NCBI GenBank assembly: GCA_018881555.1
Contig: JACAXG010000124.1
Coordinates: 62,001-126,000 of the forward strand
Length of the DNA stretch: 64,000 bases
Direction: 5' to 3'
From: Amblyornis subalaris
Taxonomy: Eukaryota > Chordata > Aves > Passeriformes > Ptilonorhynchidae
Made by a program: the position numbers and the translations under genes. Shown here one piece after another: positions 14,159 to 25,649 of this stretch; position 1 is the stretch's first letter; the number at the start of each line of letters is the position of its first letter. Under the pieces are notes generated by a model. The model made no database searches. It was not told the DNA's origin and worked only from the letters and a program-made list of their open reading frames with translations.

Positions 14159-14756
14159 TTATTTCTGTTTTAACTCTCAGATGTCAGTGTGCAAGGGCGA
14201 AAGCCCAGAAAATTTTTTATATTTACCATTATCAAGAAAAAGTAAAGAAAACTGGAGACTTTATATTTGTTACACTTTATCTCAACATACCTTGTCAAGA
14301 CTGACATGAACTTCTCTTTTTATAAGAGGCTGAGTAGGTTTTGCTCCAGAGATAAAAATGGATCAATTCAACAGAAATCAGTGAGAACTTCAGGAGATTA
14401 AAACTCAGGTAAAACAGAATCACATCAAATCCATCTCATCTGTTTGGAACAACAGCAACAACAAAAAGCACACTTGTATATACTTCTCTTTTTCAAAGTA
14501 GTGCTCATTCTTAAGTTACTCTATGGTTCTTAATTTATGTCAGCTGGGAGATATCTTAGTTACTCAAACAATTAGGGTTTTTTTTAGTCCGTAGAATGAG
14601 GAAATTTAAATTCAGGCTTTTGTTTTTGATATGTCGAAACAGTTTAAAGAATTGCTCCTCTCTCTCTTGTGAGTAAACAAAAGCATTTTGCTCTTAAAAA
14701 CTGAGAACCTTTCGGGAACCCAAGCTAGTGCAGAGGGCGGGGGAAGGGGGTGGGAG

Positions 14757-14769
14757 CCACTAGGTGGCA
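14757..14769 (+). promoter_or_regulatory. CTCF core motif match
   Basis: The sequence CCACTAGGTGGCA agrees at every position with the CTCF core written as CCASYAGRKGGCR. CTCF is the zinc-finger protein that anchors chromatin loops and insulators. The site lies just after a local G-rich patch (14735-14756) in otherwise AT-rich DNA. A motif match alone does not prove occupancy. Confidence 0.5.
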
Positions 14770-14773
14770 ATAG

Positions 14774-17700
14774 AAACCCCTCAAATAGACTACTCCCTCC
14801 TCCTCCCACTTCTTTTGCTATTCAAGAGCTATTAATTTCAACTAAAAAAGTGTTGAATCGAAAGGAAGCAAACAAAATTTCATATTGATCATCACACCCC
14901 CTACAATTTCAGTACAATATTCCATAAGATTAATAGGAAACAAGTGATTTATCACTTTATTATGTTAATTTCTCTTACTTATCTTCCTATTTTCTCCCAA
15001 GATCATTATTTAACATCATGCAGTAGAAAAATTATTTTCAATTATTATTTCAGCATAATTGAAAAGCATTGTGATAATTTCAGTTGTGCTTAATAAATTT
15101 TTCACTCTGCCATCACTAAAGAAATCAGATGGCTGAAATTATTACTTTTCTGAGTTTGGAAAGCATTAACAGACTTAAACTACTACTGACTTGACTTCTG
15201 ATTGTATTACACATTTTTTTCTCAAGTTCTAAAATCTTGATGACCCTTACAGGGGAATGAAGAAGAAAATGAATCATCAGATTAGTTCTAAAGTTACATT
15301 CCAAAAAGTATCTTAAATGAAGAGATCATTGTTTCAAATTTAGCACAAGTGTTTCTGTGCCGGAAAGTTCCTTGTTTGTATATGTGGAACTTACTACTGT
15401 GCTAAAAATTTCACACTAGTCATTTTCAAAACTTGTGAGTTAGCAAAATTAAAAGTCACAACTTAATGCTCATACACATTATAACACAGTTAAGGTTGTG
15501 GCGTTCAGACTGCAGAAAAATGTGAGTGTATAAATTTGGTGTTTCCAGTTTCAATCCCTAGATTTTTCAATTTCAGCATCTCTCTAATCCTAGTCTTGCA
15601 TACAGTTTCCAAGATTTGTTTCTGTATGGACAAAAAAACCTCCTGCAGTGAACTTCTCCTTGCCATTATCATGCTGGTTCAACTACTGAACATTGACACT
15701 TATGCCCCAAAAAAACAGGGCTCCAGGGGCGGAACCAACTGCTGCTCTCGGTTTGGTAATGGCCATCGGCCCACTTGATTTAGCCTACTTTTTTTTTCCT
15801 CCCTGTTTCAAGGAGGAGAGGAGAGTCTGTATACATAGTACCACAGGACAGAAAAAGAAATTTCGAGGAAGCTGATTCGATTTTTCTCCCTCCAAATCAC
15901 TTTCTTCCCCAGCTCTCATTCCTTACCCTCAGCTCTGTGACCCTTTGCTTTGCAGCAGTGGGATCTCAGGGTTACATTACCACGTTAGCATTCCCAGATG
16001 CCAGCATTTCTCCAGGGGATTGCCATACAGGGAAATGAAAGAGCGATAAAACTAAAATTCAACTCAAATAAAATTTTAAGGGAAAAGAGTAGACAAGTAC
16101 CTGTTCTTTAGGTACTCCACTGCTGTAGGGTTTCCTTAAATGAATCTTAACAGACACAACAATTTTTCTCCAAAAAAATAAATGCACTGTGGAAAAAACT
16201 CAGATAACCTGCCAGGAAACATTCTCATAATTTCTTAAAGAACTCAAATCCAAACAGTTCAGTCAGGGAAAATGGTGTGACAAGCTCAGGTGTGAATTGT
16301 GCCAAAATTTCACACATTTAATTTAATCTCTAAAAGGGGACAAAGGAGAATAAATCATCAACTTTTGAAAAAATTGAGTCCAAACCCGGTTTTTGAAAGT
16401 TCAGCCTGTTTTCCATTTACAATGCCATTTACTTCACATAGAAATACATCTTTTTCATTAATATTTTTGCCTACAGCTTTGGAATACTGAGAAGCAAAAT
16501 TAAACTCTCAGTAAAATAGAAATATAGTCACAGACATGCATACGAACACTGCCTGACATCTCCAAACTTTCCCTAAAAATACGACTACAAATGCATTTGA
16601 AGAAAATCTGGTTTAAAATTTGAAACCATTATTTTCCTGTCTGCAAGTGGTACAGAGTCATTCACATTTTATTCTTTACCAGAATTATTAATTCCAGGGC
16701 AGATCTGAAGGTAAGCCATACTTTATTTAAATAACTAAATAGGTAAAAGGATGCACTAAACATAGGTATACCATTTTATTCCCAAATATTTAAATAAAGT
16801 CTGAAGTGTTCAGGGTGTAACTCATTTTTCTTTTATTCCTCTACAGTTAACATTAATAAACACAATGCCAGAAGATCTTTTACACATCCTTCCCGCCACT
16901 GCTCTTTTTGTTTAGACTCCCTGGTTACTCAGGTCTTGCGATTATGGAAATACACAGAATCTAGGGATGCTGGTACTAACCAAGGCAAAAAATTATTCAT
17001 CAAAGTTACCATACAAGTGATGAATATAATAATAAATTGAATGTTAGAAATGTTGCTTTACTGATAGGTTACCAAGACAAAGAGTAGCAAAACCCCATGA
17101 AACCAATATTTTCTCAGATTTGCATCAATCAGTTTAAAAATACACATATCTGACAAGTGGATGACAAGCCACACAAGGAGCTCTTGTAGACAAGAACCCA
17201 TTGAAGTCTTCAAACAGTCTTGTAAATTCACTTAAAGTGTCACCTATAAACAGTCCTTGTTTAGCCCATGCACCTCTCCTCTGTCTGGGAGTACACAGTA
17301 ACTGGCCCTAAGGAAATGAAGCTTTTGGTTGTTAAGCCAAGGTAAGCTAACACATTGGTTAAAATATCTTACAATTATGCGAAATTCACACAACTCAAAG
17401 AAAGAAAAAAGAGGAGCAAGATAATTCTGACCTTTTATATTAGCATCTCTTTTCAAAAGGTTTCTTTGTAGAGCCTATTATGCCATTTGCTTCATTCACT
17501 TTGTCCCCTACCAGAGCTCTTGGAGAAACAGGGATAAGAGGAAATAAATTCAAGTAGTTCTTCATTGTTTTATATTTAACCCCCATCCCAGCAGGAATTC
17601 GTTCTTCCTCAGGCCTGGCAGCAAAAAGCAATGGCAGGAAACAGAGCAAGAAACAGAGAAGCAGAAGGAGCAGCTGTTCTCCAACTACCATGTAAAGATG

Positions 17701-19413
17701 CTCCATCTGTGTGACAATTGGAGTGATTTCAGGTAGGGAAGTACCTTCCTGCTGCAGGTAGGGATGGTGAATACGTACTTGAAGAGTCCCTGGTAAATAG
17801 GATTTTTTGTCATAGGAAAAGTGTTAGCAGATCCAGAACATCTTCAACATCTGATGTTTTGCCAGGTTATGGCATTTTCTGCTAGCCTAAAGGGTGAAGA
17901 TCTTTCTAATTTGTGGGAGACTTCTGTATTTGTCTTCACTCTGAAGAAGAAAAGCTAACAAAATCTTTTGCTAAAGGAATATAGTTCACAGGAAGTAGGA
18001 TACAGAGGGATACTGAAATTTGAGCTCTGACCAGCTCAGTAGAGCAAGATCCCCAGTTTATAGGTTTTGATGCCTTGGTTCCAGTGGTGGCCACCTCACC
18101 CGCCCACCCGCTTCTCTGCTTTGAAGCAAACCTTCCTCAGAGCAGAGCCCACCTTCTCTACTGCTGCAACTCATTGCTCACCATGTTAATTAAAACTAAG
18201 ATCAAGTTGATAACCAGCCCTAGCGCACACCTCTGGAGTTTGGCTGGAAGCACTAGGGATTTCACAAGACCCCCTAATGTGCCCTTCTCTTCCTGATGGA
18301 AAAATTTAAGTTTGGAGACCTCTCTGGTGTTAAGAGGATTTTGGTTTCTTTACATTACAGTCTGATAGTTGTCACAAAATAGAACTGTGTTCTGGAAGGA
18401 GGGGGTACAGGTGATTTTCACCCAACTCCCGAAGAGAATTTTGCCTAAATGCCGTCTAACCATGCTTTTGCATCTCTTGAAGTTATTCTTGGAATAATAT
18501 CCTGGCTGCTGTTAAAAGCGTTTGTTATTTTCTTCTTTGCGCTCAGTATAAAACAAAATGCACTCAACATTTTATTCTGTTTATTTTAAAGCTTATTAAT
18601 TTATTAAATTAAAAGTGTTTTCTCACTCAGAAAACATTCAGAACATTTCTCCAGATATCTGCCTAATCTTTCATTCTGTTCTTCAGGGCTGGCCCAAATA
18701 AAATATATGCCTTTTCTTGAATGATATGACCTTTAGTTCCCACTCTTCTTCTCAAATACATTTCTTTCCTGCTTTGATTTATGTGAAAAGTAATGGAATG
18801 ACAGCTTCCAAAAAATTATCCAAAACCTATTGTAAATAAAGATTATTTTCAGTTAAAGAGCTTGAGAGCATTCTTTGCATTGTCATTCCTATCTAATACA
18901 GTTCTTTAAATAGATGCAATAAAATGGTACAGTTGCAATAGAAGAACAAATAAAATATGTTGTTGGTTTTCTATTTATGTTGGAGTGAACAAGTCTTGGG
19001 AACTTATAAAAGTTCAGATATGACAAAAGGTTATTTACCTGCAGAGGAAAGGAGACATTTAGAAATAGTTCACGATCACTTTTAGGTAACTTCTTTAGCT
19101 TCTGTGAGAGAGCTAAAATCCCACACATACAACATTCTTATAATTTTCTTTTTATGGCATACGCATTAGGAATGGTTCCACATGGTGGTAGACTGTGTTT
19201 CCCGAAACATATTTTTAAAGAAAATTTTGTGGGGGAGAAAATCTTAAAATATACCCTCCTCTCGTACAGGTACTTTCCTTTGACCAGCTTTTCATGGTTC
19301 TGACTGGTTTTGGATTGATTTCCCTTCATATAAGAGTCTTGCATTTTGCAACCTCACAGTCTTTGGTGCAGTCATGCTTGATTTACAACACTTAAGACCA
19401 AAGGTGGATACCT
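14774..19413. other. Non-coding DNA with CNE-like AT-rich block
   Basis: No gene is seen. The stretch 15000-15180 is rich in TAATT-type homeodomain words and is a candidate conserved non-coding element. The stretch 17600-17700 gives a leucine-rich minus-strand frame that looks like low-complexity chance translation. The rest is unique DNA. Confidence 0.55.
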
Positions 19414-19485
19414 GGGTAAAATCCAGCTCATGTGGAAGCCAGCAGCAAAGCTTTCACTGACTCTGACGGGGCTAAAATTTCATCC
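19414..19485. repeat. Relic of a self-complementary interspersed repeat
   Basis: A 72 bp unit with imperfect inverted ends: it begins GGGTAAAATCCAGC and ends GGGGCTAAAATTTCATCC. Its inner part, CAGCAGCAAAGCTTTCACTG, is nearly the same as the inner part of the 51.8 kb segment (CAGCAGCAAAGCTCTCATTG). This shows directly that the two loci carry copies of one family. No library name is assigned. Confidence 0.55.
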
Positions 19486-22205
19486 TTTTCTTTTAAACAA
19501 AGGCCATCCCCTGCTCCAGCTATGCCTCATGCCCGGGAGAAGCTTTAGCACCGGATCATCAGTTTCACAACAGTTTCACAAACTAAAATATTCTGAAATA
19601 TTTCTAAAGTGTAGAGAAGGAAGATAAATTATTTAAAGTTATTCCAAATAAGTACAGGCTGAACTTTAGAAAGGTAACATTTATAGGCTGGCTGTACGGA
19701 AAAACATCCTGACTATACATTAATCAATCCTCAATAGGAATATTAAACAAGGCCAACATATTTGGGCTCAGGTGCTTAAAGTTTAAGTTTAAGACCACAG
19801 ATAGGAATTCAGGTTTAAGACTACCTGGCTTGAAAACTCTGGTTCTAATCTGAATTTATCTCTTCATGTTCTCTTGTGAACTTCACAAACGAAAGAAATC
19901 TATTGATCTGACTGAACTCCTTGCCTTATTATCTGAGATAAACGCTGCAGCAGAACCCATGTCATTTAACAGAACTTTCTCAGACAATTGAATAACCACA
20001 ACTGATTCTCCAAACAACATGCATGCATCAGAACTTAGGAACGTAGATCACTGCTCGGAAAATACTGCAGGGAAGAGGGAATAAAGGAGAACTATATAGT
20101 CATTAAAGTTTTACTTTAAATCTTTGCTATATAAAGAAACACAGAACTTGAAAGCATTGCGGGACTTCTCTGGAACTGTGTGTCCTGATTCTTGAGAATA
20201 AATACTATTTTATATCTCCTTTTAAAAATATATATTAAACATATTGCCATACTACACTATATTAAAGAGATTTCCCATTTTAATAATAAAAATAACTCAT
20301 ATTAGTTTGAAAGTTGCAAGATGTTAACATCAGATGGGAAACAGTTTAAAAGACAAGTGCTAAAAATAACCTTTAAAACACTGTGTACATTGATGTTTCA
20401 AAGATGAGTGTAAGTTACACTTGGCAAGGGTGTTGGATCCTTTCATATACTGGATATGTTTAGCTTTGGTATTTTCTTAACAAATGGTTAGTATTGGGCC
20501 CTATGTCCCTGGAGGAAAGACATCACCCTACAGTGACACATTTCTATACAAACATACTCAAACCAAGGTCATCACTCACCTTCCTAAACCCTTAGTAACA
20601 CAGGCCAACAACTTAATTTACAGAGAGAAGCTGTATGAAGTGTGGGACTAGCAGATTCCAGGGTCCGATCATGGTCTGCCACTGAATTATGGGAACAGAT
20701 GGAGTGGCTCAAACTAGAAGAGAATTTTTTTTCCTACTTTACCCATATATTTTCACATGCATCCCTAACTCATGCTTAACCCTTTCTCCTCTAGGGAGGC
20801 ACATAAACTGAAAGACATGAACATCAATTCACTTGCTTCTACCCAAGTCCTGACGTTGTCTCTAAATTGGTGCCCAGATACAACAATGAATTCAAGCAAC
20901 CTTACAGCAGTTTGAAGCTTTGACCTTCCCATTATAATTTGCAGAATAGCTTCCTATAAGCAAACCTGCAGGCTCAGATTCTCTTAATCGGATCTTAAAA
21001 AGAGCAAGAAGATCCAAACCAGATACAGTTTAGCCATGATTTAGATTCTTCCCTTTTTCTTATTTGTATCTGACAGGTACATATTTGAGTTTCCAAGCTT
21101 TGTGATGCTGCATGTAGGCCCCCGTTGGTCACTACTTGAAAGTGAAACTATCAATCTGAATTCTTTTAAGTTTACCAGTTTTTCAAAATTATAGCTACTG
21201 ACAAAGCAAGACTGGAAGTATATAAACTACTAAAAGCATATTCCTTGTGTCCAAATACAACTAACACAAGCGTCTCTTCGCACAAGACAGAAGTGACATA
21301 ACTCAGTAATTAAAAATCTTTCTCAAATTGAGTTTTACATTTGCTTTTAATACTAGATAAAATTAAAAATCAAAGCTGCAATTTGCCAGTTCAATAAGGA
21401 TCAGTTATCTAGCTGAGTCTGCGACTTGTATACCCTGACACTGAACACAGCGATCTCGACAGTTCCATTAAATATAATAGGAATAAAGTCAGTTTTACAC
21501 TTTGTTTTTTTTGCTTGGTCCTGGCATTCAGCATGCCATAGCTCCTCTGAAGAGGATGATAGCATTTACTCAGCAAGTATCAGTGATATATAAAATCTCT
21601 TTTCATCTTCTGGTAAGGGGCTGCAATCTTTCACAGCATGAAACAGAATTCTGGAAAACAGAATTCTGCAAATAAACAGGTAAATATTGGCCAGTTGTTA
21701 CCTTCTTGTATATGTGCCCCTACACAGGAAAGCCTGGTGGTATAGACTTACAGTGTCTGATTGTGCAGAAAAGGAGGGGTTGCCATGTCTTTCTTTTATT
21801 CCTGTAACATCTGCTACTGGTCATTTTTACAGACGGGGACTTTGATCTAATCCAGAATGGCTAGTCCTATGTCCTATAACTACTTTCATAAATTAAAGCC
21901 ATAGCCTTTTCCCTTGTCATTACTGTTAATTATGGACGGCACTTAGCAATTTTATATAACATAGGATATAGTTATCTGAGAAATATAATATGCTGGTGGA
22001 TATTGTTGGAAATTAATTTTGGACTCTTTAGTGAGATTGACGTACCTTACAAAGAGACATAATTCTTCAGTCCTATCAAATTATTAATTGTCTTAGTAAT
22101 TTGCATTGGCAATGGTCAGACAATTCCCTCTTAATTTAGTCAATATTGCACACTAGTAAGGAGTTATTTACCTCTCAGGAACTGTATTTCTTTGAAATGT
22201 GTTAC
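19486..22205. other. Non-coding DNA, no gene seen
   Basis: Unique sequence with no transposon recognised. The part from about 21.94 to 22.2 kb is notable for its density of developmental transcription-factor words and is described in the findings. Confidence 0.6.
21641..21670. repeat. Two-copy 15 bp tandem duplication
   Basis: AAACAGAATTCTGGA is followed directly by AAACAGAATTCTGCA, 14 of 15 bases the same. Each unit contains the palindrome CAGAATTCTG. Confidence 0.85.
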
Positions 22206-22237
22206 GCACATGTAGTCCATTCTTGGACTGTATGTGC
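22206..22237. repeat. Compact inverted repeat, 14 bp arms, 4 nt loop
   Basis: The arms GCACATGTAGTCCA and TGGACTGTATGTGC flank the loop TTCT. Twelve of 14 positions are Watson-Crick complementary. The other two would be G-U wobbles in RNA of the given strand, so a transcript could fold into an unbroken 14 bp hairpin. Known microRNA seeds were not recognised. It may be a decayed palindromic transposon end. Confidence 0.6.
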
Positions 22238-25200
22238 TCCCTGTGCCTGAACTAGCCATGAGCACGCGCACAATAAAAATGGACTCCATGTGGACAATTA
22301 CTCAGTGAAAAGAAGAAAGTTATTTAGGTTGTAAAGTCAAGGAGCAAAAAATTAGGAAATGCCAAAATTACTGTTGCCTGTGCAATGGTGACCTCAGTGG
22401 AGAAATGCATTATTTACTGTCAAGAGTGCAAGAAGTTTAATTCCCTTTCCCAAGTAAAGGAACAACCTCTATCTTCTAAATGTCTTCTTGCCAAGTGCTG
22501 AAAATACATGTGGCTCAGACAGTGCCAGGAGTAGCATTTTGAAATTACTATTGCAAACTCAAAGGAAATAGCTTGTATCCTGTGGGGGCAGGGGGATAAA
22601 CCCATGGAGTAACTTTCACTCTCTCTCTATAATTTATGTTGCCTTGATTTGCATTCTGTTGTTTTTCAAATGCATAGGATTCATTTTATACGCTTTTTCC
22701 TTCCTTGCATCCTGCTTACTAGCTAGATCATCTGGTGCATTCTCATCCAGTGAAAAATAGGTTCTCTGGCAGGACAAGGACATCTCTTTATTCAAATTAA
22801 TACTCCCGCTCTGCTCTAGTGAGTAAAGCCCTTTTCTAGATAGGATGCAGTTTTTCCACACATGGTGTATTTTCTTCTGTTCCATGTTACTAGGATTTTT
22901 CCCTCTTAATCTTGAATCTAATTTTTGTCAAAATTTTACCCAGTTTTTACTGCATTTATATCCCCATCTCCCTTTGCTTAGATGACTCCCTGTGCTGTTT
23001 GCTAGCTAAAATTTAATCTAGTAATCTTTCCTTCTCCCATTATTCCCATGCCTGGCTGTAGCTTCTTGCTAGTCTAATATTCTTTGTGACAGCATCCACA
23101 TAAAGAAATTAGGGTGCATTTCTCATTTACTCCCTATTTGCCATGTGATAAACACAGTGTGAAAACTGAAGTCAGTGGTAGTATCTGCCTTGCTACACTA
23201 GGTTTTAGTTTTCTGGCAAACTGGCTCATCTTCTATTATCTTTATCACAAAATAGAACACTCATATATATATATATATGTATGTGTATGTATGTGTATAT
23301 ATATATATATATATGAAAAGAGAGAAATATCAATCAGTTAGACTTCTTTTAGAGCAGAATATTCTGAATTTGGCCACTAGAGTATCAAGAACAGACATTC
23401 TTTGTCTTAAGTATTTAAAGAGAGAATAATGCTTAAGGCAAAATTGTGATTTATCACAAAAACATACAAATTCTGAATTTTTGTTTTTAGTAATTTATTT
23501 TCTTGGCTTTAGAATAGTGTCCAAACAAACAGGTAGGCATGATTGTAATTCTGTATCGACACAACAACCCCAGTTCCTTGCATGTACACTGCGTAACTGG
23601 CGACATCCATTGGCACATAAATTCACATGCACAGGCCTATGTTTTATGCTCACGGTTAAGGCAGATATGTGAAAATGCCATGCAGTGGCACCTGTACTTG
23701 AACCAAGGACATGTGAGAAAAGCTAGAGCTCAAGAGGAGCTGTTGGATCATCCTGTCTAGTTATATCGCTCCTGTTTTGAAGGCACTGCATTTCACTCAG
23801 CTCCTTCTGAATGGAGTGCAATTTGCATCAAAGCAGATAATTCTTGGCTAAGATACAGTCCCTCAAAAGATTGGCTGGTTTTGGCTTAAAGACAGCAAGA
23901 GAAGAAACAAGTGCAGAAGGTACCAGTTCATTTGATAGATTTTTCTACCGGTCCCACTTAGAAGCTGGACCCCATTTTTAATTTGAATTTGTCTCACTTT
24001 GGCTTACACTTTCTTAAACTCATTTTGTATTTCTCTAATATGTGAAGGATTAAAAACACTGTTTTCTGTCTGCGAAGGAGCTAGTGTCATGCAATCACTT
24101 TGCTTGCCAATCTTTTTGGTTTTTTTTTTTTTAATAATACAGATTGAACATTATAAGTTTCTCATTGTAAGATATATTCTTTGTAATATTTTTATATGCC
24201 TATTTTAATTTTCAGTACCTTTTTTTTAAAAAGTGGAAAATACGACTCATTTCAGTCTTTCATGACCAATATTCTCTCTACACATACAAAAACTGAATAG
24301 CTAATTTCACAACATTGTTTTGGGAATGATGTTCATTTGTGTAGCCATTTTGACTCCCAATCTTTTTTGGGAACCACTGCTTTCCAATACATAGTGTCCT
24401 ATTCTCAAAATGTGCCTAGTTGCTAGACTTTTCTTTTAAATTGTGCACATTCCAGTGCATTTGTATTGTGCAAGAAAAACAGCTTATAGAGAGATGTTTA
24501 GCAACCATGTAAAAATAGCTCCAGCATGGATCAAGAGAAGGGTTTTTTTCCACTGTAATTTAGGGCCTTTACTTAATTATTTAACAACTATCTGGCTATC
24601 AACTTTTAATTGGGTAATAAAAGGCCTTTGTTGCCACCTTGTGAGACTGTCAGTGGATGAAATAGGGTTTTTAACTCTGAGGTGAAAAAAAAGGAAGAAG
24701 AAAGCAGATCTAGACTATCTTATACCACTTACTATGACTAATATTTTTCATGGAAAACTCACCAGAAGACTTATCTAAGATCAACAGACACTTGATTTTT
24801 TTTAACTTGTTATATTGCCTGAGTGCTCTTGGGGACAGCCAAACAACCGAAGAAGGATCCAGTCCTGGGACAATGTGAGTTCTCAGCTAGTATTGGAATC
24901 TAACTAGCGAAGGGAGCAATGTTTTTCCTAGTTATGGCTTTAAAGTACATTTATCATGCAGCTTATACTCTGGCAGAGAACCCATTCCTAATCTGTTTTA
25001 AAACAAATAGATTGTGTACAGCTGTCCCTTTATCCAAGGCAAAATGATGATTTAATGCTGATTAAGAGAGAAGGCCTTTGAAGTGAGTGAGGCAGGAGCC
25101 CATAGTATGTCTCTAGTGATCATTATCAGTCTTTCCCTGAAGGGTGACTTGGTGCCAAAAGCGCTTTCCCCAAACTGGCTGAGGTGGATTCAGGAGCAAA

Positions 25201-25597
25201 TGCTTTGTAAATTTAAAAAGACCTTCTCATTTGCAGGCCTCTGATGTCTTATTCCTTTAGCTGTATTAATGTCTGAGAATAAGCAGATGCAGTCTTTTTC
25301 ACCAGTTAACTACAGAAAGGGGCAAGGTCCACTGCTCCACGGCACTGTGGGCATCACAAGAAGAGCAGCCGAGCATGTATCCTGCAGTAAAATCAAAGAA
25401 GAGGTGCTGGGTTTGTCTGTTTTCCTTTTTTTTTTTCCATATGAACAGCTGTTTTAGAAAAAGAAAAAGCATTTGGATTTAGCTTTTTAGAGCTAAATGC
25501 TTTTGTGAATAATTACATAAAAGTATAGAAAAAGCACTCAGGTTCTCTCTGTCTTGCTTGTTTGTCTCCCATTACAGGCCAAACAGCAGTCACAACA
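22238..25597. other. Non-coding DNA, no gene seen
   Basis: Unique AT-rich DNA apart from the microsatellite at 23.26-23.32 kb. A poly-T run lies at about 24.12-24.13 kb. No exon, RNA gene or transposon is recognised. Confidence 0.65.
23262..23315. repeat. Compound (AT)n(GTAT)n(AT)n microsatellite
   Basis: Two (AT)n tracts flank a TGTATG-type core. The whole can fold back on itself through the AT arms. It is likely polymorphic. It has no coding meaning, although chance frames run through it. Confidence 0.97.
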
Positions 25598-25649
25598 CCT
25601 GTGTGTATGTGCACATAAACATTGTGCACTGCATACACATACACACAGG
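25598..25649. repeat. Inverted repeat with 14 bp perfect arms
   Basis: CCTGTGTGTATGTG (25598-25611) and CACATACACACAGG (25636-25649) are exact reverse complements separated by 24 nt. Inside them GTGCAC occurs at 25609-25614 and 25624-25629, so a shorter alternative hairpin overlaps the long one. The arms are alternating purine-pyrimidine (GT/CA) sequence, so part of the symmetry could come from microsatellite origin, and the segment could adopt Z-DNA or cruciform form. Confidence 0.8.

Noticed and set aside
17440..17706. Leucine-rich minus-strand frame resembling a signal peptide or membrane segment
   Set aside because: The leucines come from a repetitive AGAAGCAGAAGGAGCAG-type purine-rich stretch. 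There is no mature protein part.
23698..23710. B-box-like word on the minus strand (GGTTCAAGTAC)
   Set aside because: No A box or cloverleaf is found at a suitable distance, so it is not a tRNA or SINE call.
24630..24642. Minus-strand CTCF-like word (TGCCACCTTGTGA) that would face the 14.76 kb site
   Set aside because: It has two mismatches at informative positions, and a loop between the two would be pure speculation.
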